Numbered from the stretch's first letter, positions 25,101-38,376 are shown. The stretch: 64,000 bases of DNA from Geosiphon pyriformis (GCA_016748015.1 JAAOMT010000620.1:98940-162939), one strand, 5' to 3'. The notes: a model not told the origin generated them from the sequence alone. Translations and numbers: made by a program.

Positions 25101-28100
25101 ATTATTTGGTGATTGGGGAAGAATTAATTTGGAACCAAAGAAAATAAAATTTAAAGTTAATAAGATTTTGGTAAATTAAATAAAAGAATGCAAAATACTT
25201 TTAGTGTTGTTTACTACTTGGTCTAAATAATACACACTATTAAATTATGAAATAAAAAATACTTTTTCTAAAGTTATGGATAAAATTAGTATATATAAAC
25301 TAGTTATGATAATTAATAATCTGTTTAATAACAAAGCAGCTAATTTATTAAATATATTAAATAAATTTTGGAAGTATTATAGTAATATAATATTAAACTG
25401 TTTATTAAATTTATTTAATTTTTGTTTAGTAATTAGTAAAATCTTAACATCTTAGAAAAAAGCATAAGTTTCAATGATTTTTAAACTATACAATTAAGAA
25501 AACATCTTAATAAATACATAATTTATTACATTTATTAAAATAACTAGAAAGATACTATTTAAGATTTTGTCAAATTACAACTTATTTGTTTGTATTAGAT
25601 ATAATATTCTTTGTAATAATAATTTCTTAGTCTTGAAAGACACTTTAACTTAATTTCTTGTGTTTATGATTAAATCAATAATAAAAAATAGTTTGAAAAA
25701 AAGTTAAGAAATTTGGTTGGTTCTGCAAAATATATATAAAGTCTATGATTTTGTTAGATAATAATACTTAAAAACTAGTTTAAAGTAGATAAAAATGTGT
25801 AATAAATTCATTAAATTATTTAGAAATATATATTTAAACAGAATTAACAGAATAATAATTGATTTTGATCTTTTAAATAAGTACAAAGTACTGAATAGAC
25901 TGGATTAAGATAAAATTTTCTTATTATTCTTGTAAAGAATTTTTTATGACTTTTTACTATATGAAATCAAAAAACAGAAATATTTATATAGATACAGGAT
26001 TAATACAAACTTTGTGGCAAAAACAAACAGAATAAAAGTAAGTAAAGACAAATCTTTATTTTTTACAGCAGCTGTGTTTATTGATAATACAATTTGAATA
26101 AAAAATAATAAGGCTTTAACACAATATATCTTAAATATTACTAATAAGTTTTTTGAAATTAATGATATTTCTATTAATAATAACAAAACTGTGGTAATTT
26201 TTATTAATTAAAAGGTCATGAATACTTCTTTGTACATTAATAATCAGCCAATTTTTATAACTAAACAAGACAAATCTTATAAATATTTGGATATTTTTTT
26301 GTTAATAAAAGATTTATTCAAGTTTAGTCTTGCCAAAACACATTCAGATATTAAGTTTTTTTCTAATTTAGTTCTTAGAAAAATATTGTTTGATAGATAA
26401 TTTTTTTATTTGATTTTGGTTGTTTTATAATTTATTATTAGTTACTGAACACAATTCAGTTTTGTATCTAAGAATATATATTAAAAGTAAAATGTTATGT
26501 TAAAAAAGAAGTTAAAATTTAAGACCAATCTGCCAAGAAATTTTTCTAATAAGACTTTGCATTACTTTTTTCTTTATAGACTAAAAATATTTTACCAAAT
26601 ACAAGCAGAAAGCAAAATTGTTTTTTTGATTAAATTTTTTAATGTATCTAAAATCTTTAGTCAATTATTTGAGCATTATTTTTTGGATTTGTAAATTCTG
26701 AAATGAGTTTCAATAAATCTTTTATAGTATTTTATTAGATTAAAAATCAGTTTTGTAAATAATTTTTTGATAAATGTTGTTAAAATTTTGTTAAATAACA
26801 AAATTTTTTTAGCTAATAACTTATTAATATATTTTACAATACATATTATTTTTTTATGTCTAAGATTTTAAGAAACTTCTTATATTATAATGTGATTCTC
26901 TTTTTGAAATGCTTTGATGTTGTTTTTGATAACAGATTGTTAGATAAACATGGTTTAATTATAAGTTAAAAGATCTTTTATTATTAAAAAAAATTGAATT
27001 TTAGAGATTTAGTATCTTTGTGATTTGAAAAAACTTTAATTTATATGAATAATTATTCAGTTAAAATTGATAAAATTGCTTCTGCCTTTGGTTGCTTAGA
27101 TGTTATTTATTTAAAAAGTTTTTTGGATATTCAAAAGCATTTACACAGATTATGGACTGATGTTTTTAATGTTTACATAAATAGATCTTTAAAACTATTA
27201 GATATTGCAGAAGTTATTAGTAAGATAGTGGCTTATTTTTCTAATATTAAAATGAATATAAATATTTAACTACATAGATTACTATTATTTATATTAACAA
27301 AACTTTAGGCAATTGCTTTGATATTGAAATGTATATTTTTATTTTGCTTAATAGTTATATATATAGATAGTTAAGTGTTTTTAAATGCATGTGTTTTAGA
27401 ATTCAAGCTGTATTTACTAAATTTTCAAAACAAATACTAAGTGAAAAGATATCATATAGCTAATTTGATCAAAATTAAAAATATTTTGGTTAAATAAGTA
27501 AAGATTAAGAGTCATTTAAAAAACACTAATAATAACAGAGTTAATATTTTTATATATAATATAATATATTTGGATTTTGTTTTCTTTAAAAGAATTTATA
27601 AGAAATATATTATGGCTAATGGCTAAATAGTATTAGAAAATACTTATTATTTTATTTGAAATATTTATCAAACTGTTTATTATGTTCAATAAGAGATTGA
27701 TTCAGATATTAGAGTCATAAATAAGATAATAATTAGTAGTATTAATTGAATTAATATTGCTAAAGTTTGGTATTTGAATTCATATATGCTTTCAAAATTT
27801 ATAAACAAGACTTTAACTGTTCTATATACATATTTGATAAAAATAATTTACAGAAAACTGTCTATTACTATTAAAAAAAACTTTATAATAAAGATTATTT
27901 TGCAGTTTTATGCTTAATATGTGATAATATTGAACTATCTGACTATGTTTTTATTTGTTCAAAAGAAACTAGAACATATTCTAAAATTTTACTGAATTAT
28001 ATTGATTTGTAAAAGTTTTTGGCAGTTAAATACTTTCTGCTATTGTTTTCAGTATTACATACTTTTTTTTTTAAAATATCAAATATTGGTATTTATATAA

Positions 28101-28565
28101 CTTTGTGCAAAAATTTTGTTTTTAAGGATTGAACAGATAAGGTAATCTCAATTTTTAATAACAGAAAAAGAGCTGTATTAGTAGTAGTTAATTTTGTTTG
28201 ATGTTTAACTAAAAAGTATTAAAGTAAGTTGTGATTGTTGAGAACAAAATTTAAGATAAATATAGAAAAGAATAGCCTAATTGGTAATATAAAAATGATT
28301 TCTGCTATTTTTAGTAGTGTATTTAGTTGTTTGTTAACAGAAATTGTTTATTTGTTTGGTATTATTGAGTTTTTTGCTATAAGTTTTAGTTTGTATAAAA
28401 CTTGTTATTTTTTTTTAGATATTTATGATGATTTAAGAGTATATATAAGTGCATAATATTGTTTTGATTGGTCTAAGTAATTGGTTATATATAGTAAATA
28501 CATAAGTTATATTTGGTTAAATTCACTTTGTTTATTTTTGTATACTATATAGTAGTTAGACTGTA
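22200..28565 (+). mobile_element. AT-decayed LINE retrotransposon
   Basis: Collinear with the GC-richer LINE at 28.9-35.8 kb but on the opposite strand and full of stops. ORF1 remnants begin near 22.2 kb; the segment reading VIIKKIP...LFKFGQ (about 22.75-22.83 kb) matches VIIKKIPVDL...FSKFGK of the intact copy. A degraded zinc knuckle (YCKKCRCFKHLALK) lies near 23.24 kb. ORF2 remnants start at about 23.78 kb with the start codon changed to ATA. They include an endonuclease region (NFFVVLNGNFN), a segment at 24,694-25,038 matching FFGLELLVAKIVK, and an RT motif FIDNT (FVDDT in the intact copy). Next come LRKILFDR and FSFVSKN, and remnants of the RNase H region (27.0-27.3 kb). The 3' tail (28,457-28,565) aligns with the intact 3' tail. 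Many Trp positions are TAG or TGA. It cannot encode active protein. Confidence 0.85.
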
Positions 28566-28879
28566 CTTATAAAATAAAATAAAAAGTAATTATAAACATA
28601 AATTATATATTTTTAATATATACTTAATTTTTTAAAACAATAAATTTTATATATATTAAAAAAATTTTATTATGCCTTAAAAATTGTAATTTAATTACTA
28701 TTTCAATCATATATTAATTAAATTAATATTATATTTATAATAATATTAGTTAAAATATTAATTATTAATATTTTTACAATTTTAAAATAATTTTTAATTT
28801 TTTTTTTAATAAAATACATTATAAAAAATTGTATACTTATTTGTAATAATACTTAATATATAATAAATTATTAACCATT
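28566..28879. other. AT-rich spacer between two LINE 3' ends
   Basis: About 310 bp of nearly pure A/T between the 3' tails of the decayed (plus) and near-intact (minus) LINEs. No gene was seen. It probably contains the target site and the A-rich tails of both insertions. Confidence 0.5.
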
Positions 28880-28995
28880 TAATGAGTGCAGCCCAATCGC
28901 TATCTAGTACATAGAACCAAATTAAGAGGCTCAAACTAAACGTGACTCACACACTTTCTACATGTGGCTAGCCACTCAGGCCAGACAAGGCAACA

Positions 28996-31900
28996 CTACA
29001 CATCTATAACTATCCGCGCACTGCCACCCAAACCAGAAAAGAAACAATAAGGTTTCTGATGACCAAAGCTAACAGCAAAGGAATCGGCCAAACCAAGCAA
29101 TCTCACAACACCGTCAGACAAAACCAAAGACACACCACAAGGGAGCCCAGAAACAACGCCAACGTCACAGACCAAACCAGCCTTCTCCATCACCACCCAG
29201 TGGCTGGCTCTAGACAACCATACTCTAGCACAATGTAATCCAACAACGAACCTGACATAATCAACAATTCGAGCAGTGGCCACCTTTTTTTCCTCAAAAA
29301 CATCGCAAGCCTCCTTATACCACTCCTCCAGCACAAACCCCTTGCACACCAAAGTGTACAGCCCAACATCACTGGAACATTGAGATAAAACCCACAACAC
29401 AGCAGAAGCAGGGGAACCACCAGCCAGAGCTGACCAACGGGCAGAAGCTTCCACCAAAATCTCACCATGAATGCCAGACTCATGAACACAAGTAAAAACG
29501 TGGTCAGAGAACTCCATCTCATCGCAAAACAAACACAACACACTAGGGTAGCACTTATCATACAATCTCTTCCTTACAGCCACCAGCAACCTCCTGTGCA
29601 CAGCCTTTATAATATAAGTGCGAAGCGTTGAGGATGCGCGGCTAGTGAACCCAGCAAGCATATGAGAATCAGGATGCCACACCTTTGCCGTGACAACCCA
29701 GTCTATGCAACCAATCATCGCATCCGGAACAACATCACAGCCAGCCCCAGCTTCCCAACGAGCACAACAAATCGATCGAAAAATATTCCTTACAAAATGA
29801 TGGGCATTACCAGAAACAGTGATACCCTCAGCAACCAAAAAATGTTCACGCACATCGGCACAAAGGGAAAAGGGAGACCCAGAAGCAGTCCCAGCAGCCA
29901 AGTTAGCTCTTACATTACCAGGAATCCCAGAGTGGTCTTTTACCTTAACCCAACTCACACTAAGATCCTTATCCCTGACCAAATTGAAAATATGACGCCT
30001 TTCCAGCCAGCATTGATTACGGAAATCAGGGGCAACCAAAGACATTTCAGACACACATGCATCAATGACAGCCTGGCTGTCAAGACATAACACCACAGTA
30101 CTTGAAGAAGGAACACACTCCAAAGCCAAAGCGACAGCCTGTAACTCGGCCATAATAGATGACACAAGACCACGAACAGTGACACCAATACTCTTATCCA
30201 AGACTGGAAAGTATGCAGCAGCACCACAGACGACTTCAGCAGAGCCTGCATTCCTCAAAGACCCATCCGTGAAAACTTCAAAAAAGTCTGACCAAATGTT
30301 ATGCAATCCATCTTTAACTGCAGAAAATTCCCCAGACCCCAAAATATCCAAACCAAGCTTGTCCGCAGAGCCAACAGAACCAGAAAATGAGTACCCCTGA
30401 CCCTTCAAAAACTCAGAAGAAACCACGAACCAGTGAGGCACAGGGCCACGTGGATCCAACTTCTTCCAACGACGAAAAGTTTTCCAATCCAACAAAACAC
30501 CTTTCTTATCAAAAAGCTGATCACCAAAAGCGACACCAAAATGTTTAAGAGATTTGACCGAATCAAAATACAGAGACTTTCCAAAACAGAGGACAACGGA
30601 AACTGACCAGGACTATGAAATGCAGTGGGGAGGTTGTTCACCAAAGTAAGCACATTGCCCAGAAAGATCTTTACCATCCCAGCCAAAAAATTGTTCACCG
30701 GACTAACACGCAACCTGACCGGAAACTGCAAAGGATCCAAAGGAGCCCAACCAAGAACCTGTAGGTCCAAAAACCTATGTCTAAACAAGCACCCAAGAAT
30801 GCCAGAGGCATTAGAGAATGTCATCAAAGCAGCAACCTTCCCTTCTGACTGCACCTGCTCAAAAGGCTTTAGGCCATACAATGAGGGATGATGCAAAGCA
30901 GCATCAGGAAAATCGCGGGGGAGACAAGCCTTGAACCTAAGACCTTTTCTAACCAAAGCATCCCACTTGCGGCAAACATTAGATGAGACAAAACTGAACT
31001 GAGTATGATAGTCAACAATAGGCTGCAAAACAGCCGACACCAGATAGAAGAATTGTTTATCTGTAATAGTCTTCCTAAGCACAACATTGATGAAGAAACG
31101 TACATCCGCATGAGCCTTGGCAACACTCGGCTTGGAGAGCCCTTCAGTCGACAAAAAAATACCCAGATATCGATGTGCTTCCCCTTTCTTGGCAATAGAA
31201 ATAGGCTGACCACAAATGTTCAGTGAAGCAACTTTAACGCCCCGATTGATGGGAATAGCTACCGTCTTCTCACTATTTATAGAAATATCATTGAGCACAA
31301 AAAATTCACTGGCAATGTTCAAAGCATATTGAGTAGAAGCCTGACAATTTCCAACCCAGATTGTATCATCGACAAACGTGCCAGCTGCAAAATACGATGT
31401 CAAACCACCACCGCCCTCAATTCTGCCAGATTTGGAAACAAACTTAGTATCAATCCAGTACCCACACAATTGTTTGTGCCTTTTAACCTCACACAAAAGC
31501 GGATCGTAAAAAATTCTCCAAAGAAGCAGTGAAAAGACCTCACCCTGGTCCAGCCTATCATGCACCTTATAACCACCAGACAAACTAAAGTCAGTCATCA
31601 CCCTATTAACTCTATCCTCATGAATACCACCAAAAAACCTTATGAACCTCTCACACATCTTGACATGCCGCAAACTAGCTCTTAAATGGTGCCACTCAAC
31701 TGAATCGTAAGCTTTCTGCATATCTTGCAAGACCAACCACAACTCCCTATCCTTCTCAATGGCATCCTCAATTACCGAACTGACAGTGAACACCAGAGAT
31801 TGTGTTGACGTACCCTTCAGCACCGAAAAGTTGTCACCCTGAAGAACATTGAACTTGCTACAAGCCATTGAAATATGGTCAGACAGAATCTTGGAAAGAA

Positions 31901-33680
31901 TCTTCCTGGCAGTCTTAATCAAAGTAATGGGCCGAGTGTTCGTAAGAACTCCATCCCAGTCATAAGGCTTAGGAATTATTGACACCCAAGCCCTCTTCCA
32001 CAAAACAGGCACCACACCATCAGACAAACATTTATTAAACAGTGCCAACAGGCACCCCAAAACCACCTCATCACCATGTTTCCATAACTCATTAGGAACA
32101 CCAGACAAACCAGCAGCCTTGCCATCAGGAAGACCACCAACAACAGAAAGTAACTCGCTCATACCAATTGTACTCATAACACCCGAAAAAGCATCATCTC
32201 GAACATAGTCCAAAGGTGCGTACTGATGAACCCAAAGACCAGGAAACACCGACTGTACAGAGCGTTTCCTCGTCCACCCCTCCATTATTCTATCCACACT
32301 GGACTTCACCTCTTCAGGCAACAAAACCAGATCATCATCAACTATTAAGTGATCCAACACGACCTTGCAAAAAGACTTTTCCAACACACTCCTGATCATA
32401 CTACCCTTATCTGAACAGAAATTATCCATGCGCTTCTCAATTGCCTTCCTAACCAAAGCTTCCTCAGCCAATCTTGACTCAAACATCTTCGACCTCCTGT
32501 AATCTCTGCGAACCAATGACAAATGTCTAACAACAACATCAGATTTAACACCTGAGCCAACCAAGTCCTTGAAAGCACGAGCCTTCGCGTCATCCAGAGT
32601 CAACCATTTACTCACAAGACGATCAGCGCCCAGCAAGTCACCAGAACAAATTTTCTTGACAATCTTGGCCACCAACAATTCCAAACCAAAAAACCTAGAA
32701 GAATGTTTGTTTCTCGAACACTTGAACTCACTAAACCAATGCCTCGAAAATGTCACATCAGCAGAATCCACCACAGCTCCCACCAAAACTGCCCACATAG
32801 CATCCACATCACCACGTATTTCGGCACCAGAGAACACCTCACCCAAGGACAAAAGTTTAGCTGACGAGAGATCCTTAAACTTAGCCCAACCAACACAGTC
32901 AGCATTCTTGATTTTGAACTTCCAACGATTCTTATTCGCCTGCTTATGCAAACTGTTCAATTGTACATCTAGAAGCCCACCCAAACCAACTGAAACTACA
33001 ACAGCCTTGTGATCAGTGTCAAAGAAATCTGAAACAGAGACAACTTGATGGCCAGCAACAGCAGTAGCCAAATTACCACCAACAAAAATGTAATCAATTG
33101 TTTTCCCAACCCCTCTCGAATTGCCCCATGTATAAGAATTAGCCAAATAATGACCAACAAATGAATTGACCAAACCTAAACTCAAACAAAACTTGAAACT
33201 AGCACTCCTACCAGATCCATTCTCATTAAAGTCCCCACCCAAGACAACAAAATTGCTGGAGTTGACTGCCTTTGCAATGAGGGTGTTAACTTCAGAAGTC
33301 TGACCAAATCTAGCCTCAGAGGAGGCACCAGCATACAACCCCAAAACAGTAACCGAGAGCTTGCCCTTAAACAGAAGCCAAACAGAAATAACCTGACCAG
33401 GAATCTCCTCCACCTTAGATACATGATGGGCCAAAGAAGTGGTCATAACAATCGCAACCCCAGCACCTATGAAACCCTTATCCAAGCCAGAAGAAAATAT
33501 TCGCACACCATCAAATTTATCTTTTAACCATGGCCCAGAAGAAAACCTCAACTTAGTCTCAGTAATAAAAGAAACCATATTTCTTGAGCTCACATGCCAA
33601 CGAACAACATCCACTTGCTTCGTGGGAACATTGATACCCCGAACGTTGCATGTAGCAAATTTCCAAACCAAACTACTCAT
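28996..33680 (-). pseudogene. LINE ORF2: endonuclease-reverse transcriptase-RNase H, frameshifted
   Basis: ATG at 33680. Endonuclease domain: TCNVRGINV, ITETKL, GGDFNENG, YTWGNSRG...IDYIFV and the terminal DTDHKAVV, all typical of APE-type LINE endonucleases. Reverse transcriptase: SIIPKPYDW...RPITLIKT, catalytic LQDMQKAYDSVEW and FVDDTIW. A frameshift lies near 30.60-30.63 kb: the upstream frame runs to a stop at 30,405, while the homologous frame (SLYFDSVKSLKHFGVAFGDQ) continues to 28,996. After the shift is an RNase H domain: VFTDGSLRNAG, AELQAVALAL, LDSQAVIDAC and DHSGIPGNVRANLAA. The last usual catalytic Asp there reads Asn. A Cys-rich tail (CLFCDEMEFSDHVFTC) is the usual zf-RVT-like end. 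About 1560 codons in total. One indel separates it from a full-length product. Confidence 0.85.
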
Positions 33681-35632
33681 TGAGATGAAGGAAAGACCAA
33701 CGAACCCAATCCAGAACGCAGATGATCCAATCTATCTAAGACCAAACGAACTGAAGCCTTAAGAGCCATCATATTTGACTCCAAACTGCCAATCTTGGCA
33801 GTCAAAACCTTAGAACTGCTCGGACTGAAATCAACAACCGACCCACCAACATTGGAAGAAGAAGAAACAGATGACAACAACTTGCTATCCAAATTCAAAC
33901 CTGAGTCTATATTTGAAACAATGGCAGTTGGAGACACCAAAGGAAGAGCTGAGGGAGAAGGCGCCAAAGGCACCAAGTCAACGAAACTTAATTTCTTTAA
34001 AATGAGTGAGACTTGGTCCGCGAGAATTTCCACGGAGCGTTCCAGCACAGCTAGGTGACCACCTAGATCAGCGGCACCAGACGAGAAGGAATCCATTGAG
34101 AAAGTCTTCGAACCAGAGACCAAACCGACACCAGGAGCACCCGAAGAGACAACACGAGGAGGAGAACGGCCTGCCACTTGGGCCCATGTCTTTCCACCAA
34201 AAGAAACTGGATGAGCGACAGGGGCCGACTTCCTCTTATATATCCCAGCTAGACGAACCCGATCCTGCTCAGAAACTACCCTCTTTCCTCGAACACCAGA
34301 ATACACACCCAAGGAACAGTTGACCGAAACATGACCGAATTGTTTACAACGAGCACAACTGGCCAAAAAAAGACCAGCCCAATGCAAACTCACATTTCTG
34401 AAAACTGGAATGGTACCAATAGCAGCCAACTTGGATGCCTCATCACCAAAACAAATTACAGCACATCTATCACGAACATATGAATTAGGGTTACGGCCGA
34501 TATAACAAGTCTTCCCACCATATAATTCCAACAAACTGGAGAGATCATGAGCATTGGTGCCAACTGGAAGAGTATATAGCAAAACCCGATGCTGATCCCT
34601 TGATACCCATGTTTGTTTATCAACATTTGCTTTTGCCACGCGGACAGAATCCTTTCCCATGAGCACAGACCATCTAGCTGCGACCAAATCAGCCATCTCA
34701 GATGTTTCATATTCCACCAGAGCCTTTTGCCAAAGACCAATTAGCTGCACTTTAATTGAAACAATCTTGCCAAACTTGGAGAACACTGCCTCAATTGCCA
34801 ATTTGGGAAGATCTACTGGGATTTTCTTGATGATTACCTCCCGATCTGAATGGCTGTTTACTTTTCTTAGATCATCATTTACCAATATTTTTTCACTGAT
34901 TGCCATTTCTCTCGCCTTAAACAAACTTTTTTCAGATGTAAATAATAATCTTATTATTCCAAGAAATTTTGAGGGAGTTGAAGCCCCCCCAAAACCATCA
35001 ACCTGATAAAAAATTTTTTTCACACAAACCAACTTATCACCAGTAGTCTTGCCAGGAACGGCAGATAGCTCAATATCCAATGCAAATGATTTCGACGAAA
35101 TAAAACTCCATTTCTCTGGAGCACGTGACCCAACTGGAGGAAGGCGATTGGACCCACAAAATTTTGGACTCGGAAGAGGCAGAGTGTCTTCACCATCACT
35201 TAGCACGTTGAAAGAGAGAGGTGGCAGCTTACTGTTCAGAACATAGGTGCGAGTACGCGTCTTCCTAAGCGTGGCATCATTCATGTCGTCATCCAAACCT
35301 GAAACATCCGACTCTGCATAGCTAGTTTTCTCAGCAACAACATTTTCCAAGTTATCCAAGTCCGAAATGCCACTTACGCTGTCCACTTCACTGTTGACCT
35401 CGCTAGCCCACAATCACCCAATATTAGGTCTGTCACCACTTTCATCCATAATGTTCGAAACACCAGCAGACGACTCAACCAAACCATCAACTGCCATAGG
35501 TTTCTTCGGCTTCTTATAGGATGCACCGCAAGATTGAGGACCAACCAAATGCTTATTTTTGACACCAGACTGGGTCCCCAACCCAGCCGAAACAGACCCA
35601 GAACCACCAGCAGCAATGCCCACCAGTTCCAT
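33677..35632 (-). pseudogene. LINE ORF1 (nucleic-acid-binding, CCHC) with in-frame TGA
   Basis: ATG at 35632 (MELVGIAAGG), interrupted by TGA at 35414-35416, then open in the same frame to TGA at 33677-33679; about 650 codons. The N-terminal 250 residues are Ser/Asp-rich. The middle has an RRM-like stretch (IIKKIPVDLPKLAIEAVFSK). A zinc knuckle CARCKQFGHVSVNC lies near 34.35 kb. The C-terminal part is Ser/Val-rich with heptad-like Leu/Val spacing. ORF1 proteins of LINEs bind the element RNA as a chaperone. No ATG follows the TGA immediately, since the codon after it is TTG, so the TGA is probably disabling. The terminal stop overlaps the ORF2 start as ATGA. Confidence 0.75.
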
Positions 35633-35755
35633 AGCCACAAAAAGAGGAATGTCTGAAGAAATAACTGGAGAGAGATGAAAAGGAAAGGGAAAAAGAAGGC
35701 TATTTCAATGACGACTCAAAGCTCTCGTTGTGACCAAGGGATCAACGAAAGAAAG

Positions 35756-37116
35756 AGTTTTTTTAATTATATAATAAAAAAACTTCAATTAAAATATATT
35801 AAGTTTAAATTTATTAGTTATAAATAATTGGTTTGCAAAATCTTACATAAAAGTTATTAATTATTGTAAATAAAAAATAGAAAAATAATAATAATATAAA
35901 TTAGTTAATTAAATATTAAAATTATAAATAATATAATAGCAAAAATTTCAAAAATATTAAAAAAAATTCTAAATACTAAAAAATACTAAAAAAATAAAAA
36001 TAACTAAAATACAAAGATATTTTTAAATTATTAAAAATAAATATATCATTAATTAAAAAAATTTAACAATTAAATAATTAAAAATTATTTTAATTTTTGA
36101 GATAAAATACTTTTTATTTTAAATAAAATTGTATTTTAAACTTTATAAATTCAAAATTTTATTATTTATTTATGATATTTATTTATATTATTATTTAATA
36201 ACAACATAATTTTATTATATTATTTTGAATTAATAGCTTTTAATTATATTTATTAATAAAATACTATTTTTTTATTTTTTTTGCTTTGTTAAATTAATTT
36301 GTTAAAAAAATTAATGTTAAAAATATTAAATAATTTAATAAAAATATATTATAAGTATAAAATTAGCTTATTAAAATTTAATTGCTTATTAAAAAAATAA
36401 AAAACACCAAAATAAAACTGTTAAAAAATACAAAAAAAATTAGATATTAATTTGTTAAATATTATTATATAATTTAATTTTTGTCTTTTTATACAAAAAA
36501 CTTTATATAAAAACATTAAAATTTATAAAAATATTCAGATATATTATATATATAATAATATTAAATTACAAAAAGTTATGTAAAAAAACTACTTATAATA
36601 TTCTATAATTTTAAATAATTAAGTATATTTTGTATAATATATAAAAAATAAATTAAAATTACAATATTAATTTAAATCAAAATAATGTATATATATATAT
36701 TATAAAATTTATAATATATTAATATGATAAAACTAGTCTTAAATTTAAAACACTAAATATTTATTATATAATTAATTAGGAATATTATTTTAATTACTTA
36801 TTTAATTTCATATAATATGTTATTTTATGATGCTTTTAAAAAAAAATTTTTTTTAATTTAATTTATTATTAATAAAAAACAAGTTTAAATTAAACATATT
36901 AAAATAATTAATTTTTTAATCAATAGAATCACAATTTTTTTATAAAAACTTTTTTATAGATAAGATATAAAATAGAAAAAATTTTCTTAACATATTTAAA
37001 ATTTTTATGTATCTGTTTAAATTTAGTTTAAAGAGAAAAACTGAAAAAGTTAATAAAAACAAAGAAATTAATGTTTTAGTATATTATCATTATTATCACA
37101 CAAAACCTAAATTGTG

Positions 37117-37156
<40 letters not shown>

Positions 37157-37630
37157 GTTGTTGCTGTTTTATAAATAAATAAATTAAACTACTTATTTAG
37201 ACAAAAAGACAAAAAAATAATAGAAAAACTTTGTTTGGCATTTTTATATATTATAATAGCTATTTAAATTTTGTTTATAGTTAAATCTGTTTTGTAGCAA
37301 ATCACAGTCTAATAAATAAGATTAAGAAATAGATTAATTTGTTATACTATGTAAACATAGAAAAAACAATATAAATAAATAAGAATACACTTTTAGATAA
37401 ATAATTTTCTAAATATACTATTAAAAAAAAACTTTTTGAATAATAATAATAATACTTATTCATATTTTATTCTTCTATATATATATATATATATATATCT
37501 TTTGTTTTTATCTACATCATGGAAAACAAAAAAATTAATAGATATTATCTAGATACTCATGATTATAATAAGTGTGAATTTTATTAAAAGATTATTAAAA
37601 TAATAATAATTATAATTATTGTAGTATATA
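35756..37630. other. AT desert with microsatellites
   Basis: Almost pure A/T between the LINE and the DNA transposon. It includes a (TTA)n run of about 13 units near 37,117-37,156 and an (AT)n run near 37,479-37,498. No coding signal was seen. Confidence 0.6.
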
Positions 37631-38076
37631 CAGTGAATTCTCTTTATAGTCTTTTTGGTTATAGTTACTATCTTCTTATAATTACATTTTTTTAAAAACC
37701 AAAACCATTTATATATAATATTATCTTCTTATAGTCACTTTTACTATATATATCTTCTTATAGTCCCTATTTTCACAAATATGATAGCAGAATATAAGTA
37801 ATTTCCACTCTCTATAGTCACACTATAATCATATAATATTAGATATAAACATCAGATGTCATCTTAAATTTAATCAGACATGTACAGTCAGGGAGATTTC
37901 CCAATTTGTCAATAGAAATTATTCTTTTTATGGTAGTAAAAAAAATTAGAGAAGTTTCTAGAAATGATTGTAGAACACTAAACAAAATTTCTCAAATATT
38001 ATAACATTCAATTACTTTTTTTTTTTATAAGCTGCCACTGCCATCAGAAGACAATAATAGAACTATTATATCTGAC

Positions 38077-38376
38077 TTGTTGTTTGCAGATATTATAAGA
38101 ATTTTAAATATAATTGACATATGGTACAGTACTGCTGCTCTTGGTGCTTTGGAAACTGATGGTGTTTCAGAAGCTAGTAGTGCTTTGAAGGCTGTTGCTA
38201 CAAGTATTAATAAAGTTACTTTGAATCAAACTTTGGTTAACAAGATTACTTTTTCTCCATATTGGGAGAAGGAATTAACAGATCTACAAGCAAGAATAAT
38301 GGCCCAATGGGATCCTCTGGAAACAAGTTTGTTAATGAGACATTGCTTGAGCAAATCAACTGAGAATGGAGTTTGA
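38077..38376 (+). other. Unidentified ORF inside the pogo-like element
   Basis: An open frame of about 100 codons (or more, with the start unclear) that looks protein-like rather than AT noise: ALGALETDGVSEASSALKAV, and later YWEKELTDLQARIMAQWDPL. No family was recognised. It may be a fragment of transposon coding sequence. A second short plus-strand frame (38,542-38,730) follows after stops and is Asp/Asn-rich. Confidence 0.35.

Larger units (their letters stand above)
28880..35755 (-). mobile_element. Near-intact LINE retrotransposon (APE-endonuclease, RNase H)
   Basis: About 6.9 kb of clearly GC-richer sequence in an AT desert. From its 5' end (about 35,755) it has a short 5' UTR, ORF1 with a zinc knuckle, ORF2 with endonuclease-RT-RNase H, and a 3' UTR whose tail aligns with the tail of the decayed copy at 28.46-28.57 kb. 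The domain order fits an I/Tad-like LINE clade with an APE-type endonuclease and RNase H; the clade was not verified. Coding continuity is broken by one TGA in ORF1 and one frameshift in ORF2, so it seems recently inactivated. Target-site duplications could not be defined by eye in the A/T flanks. Confidence 0.88.

Noticed and set aside
29662-30400. Plus ORFs within the LINE
   Set aside because: Antisense shadows of ORF2; no family features.
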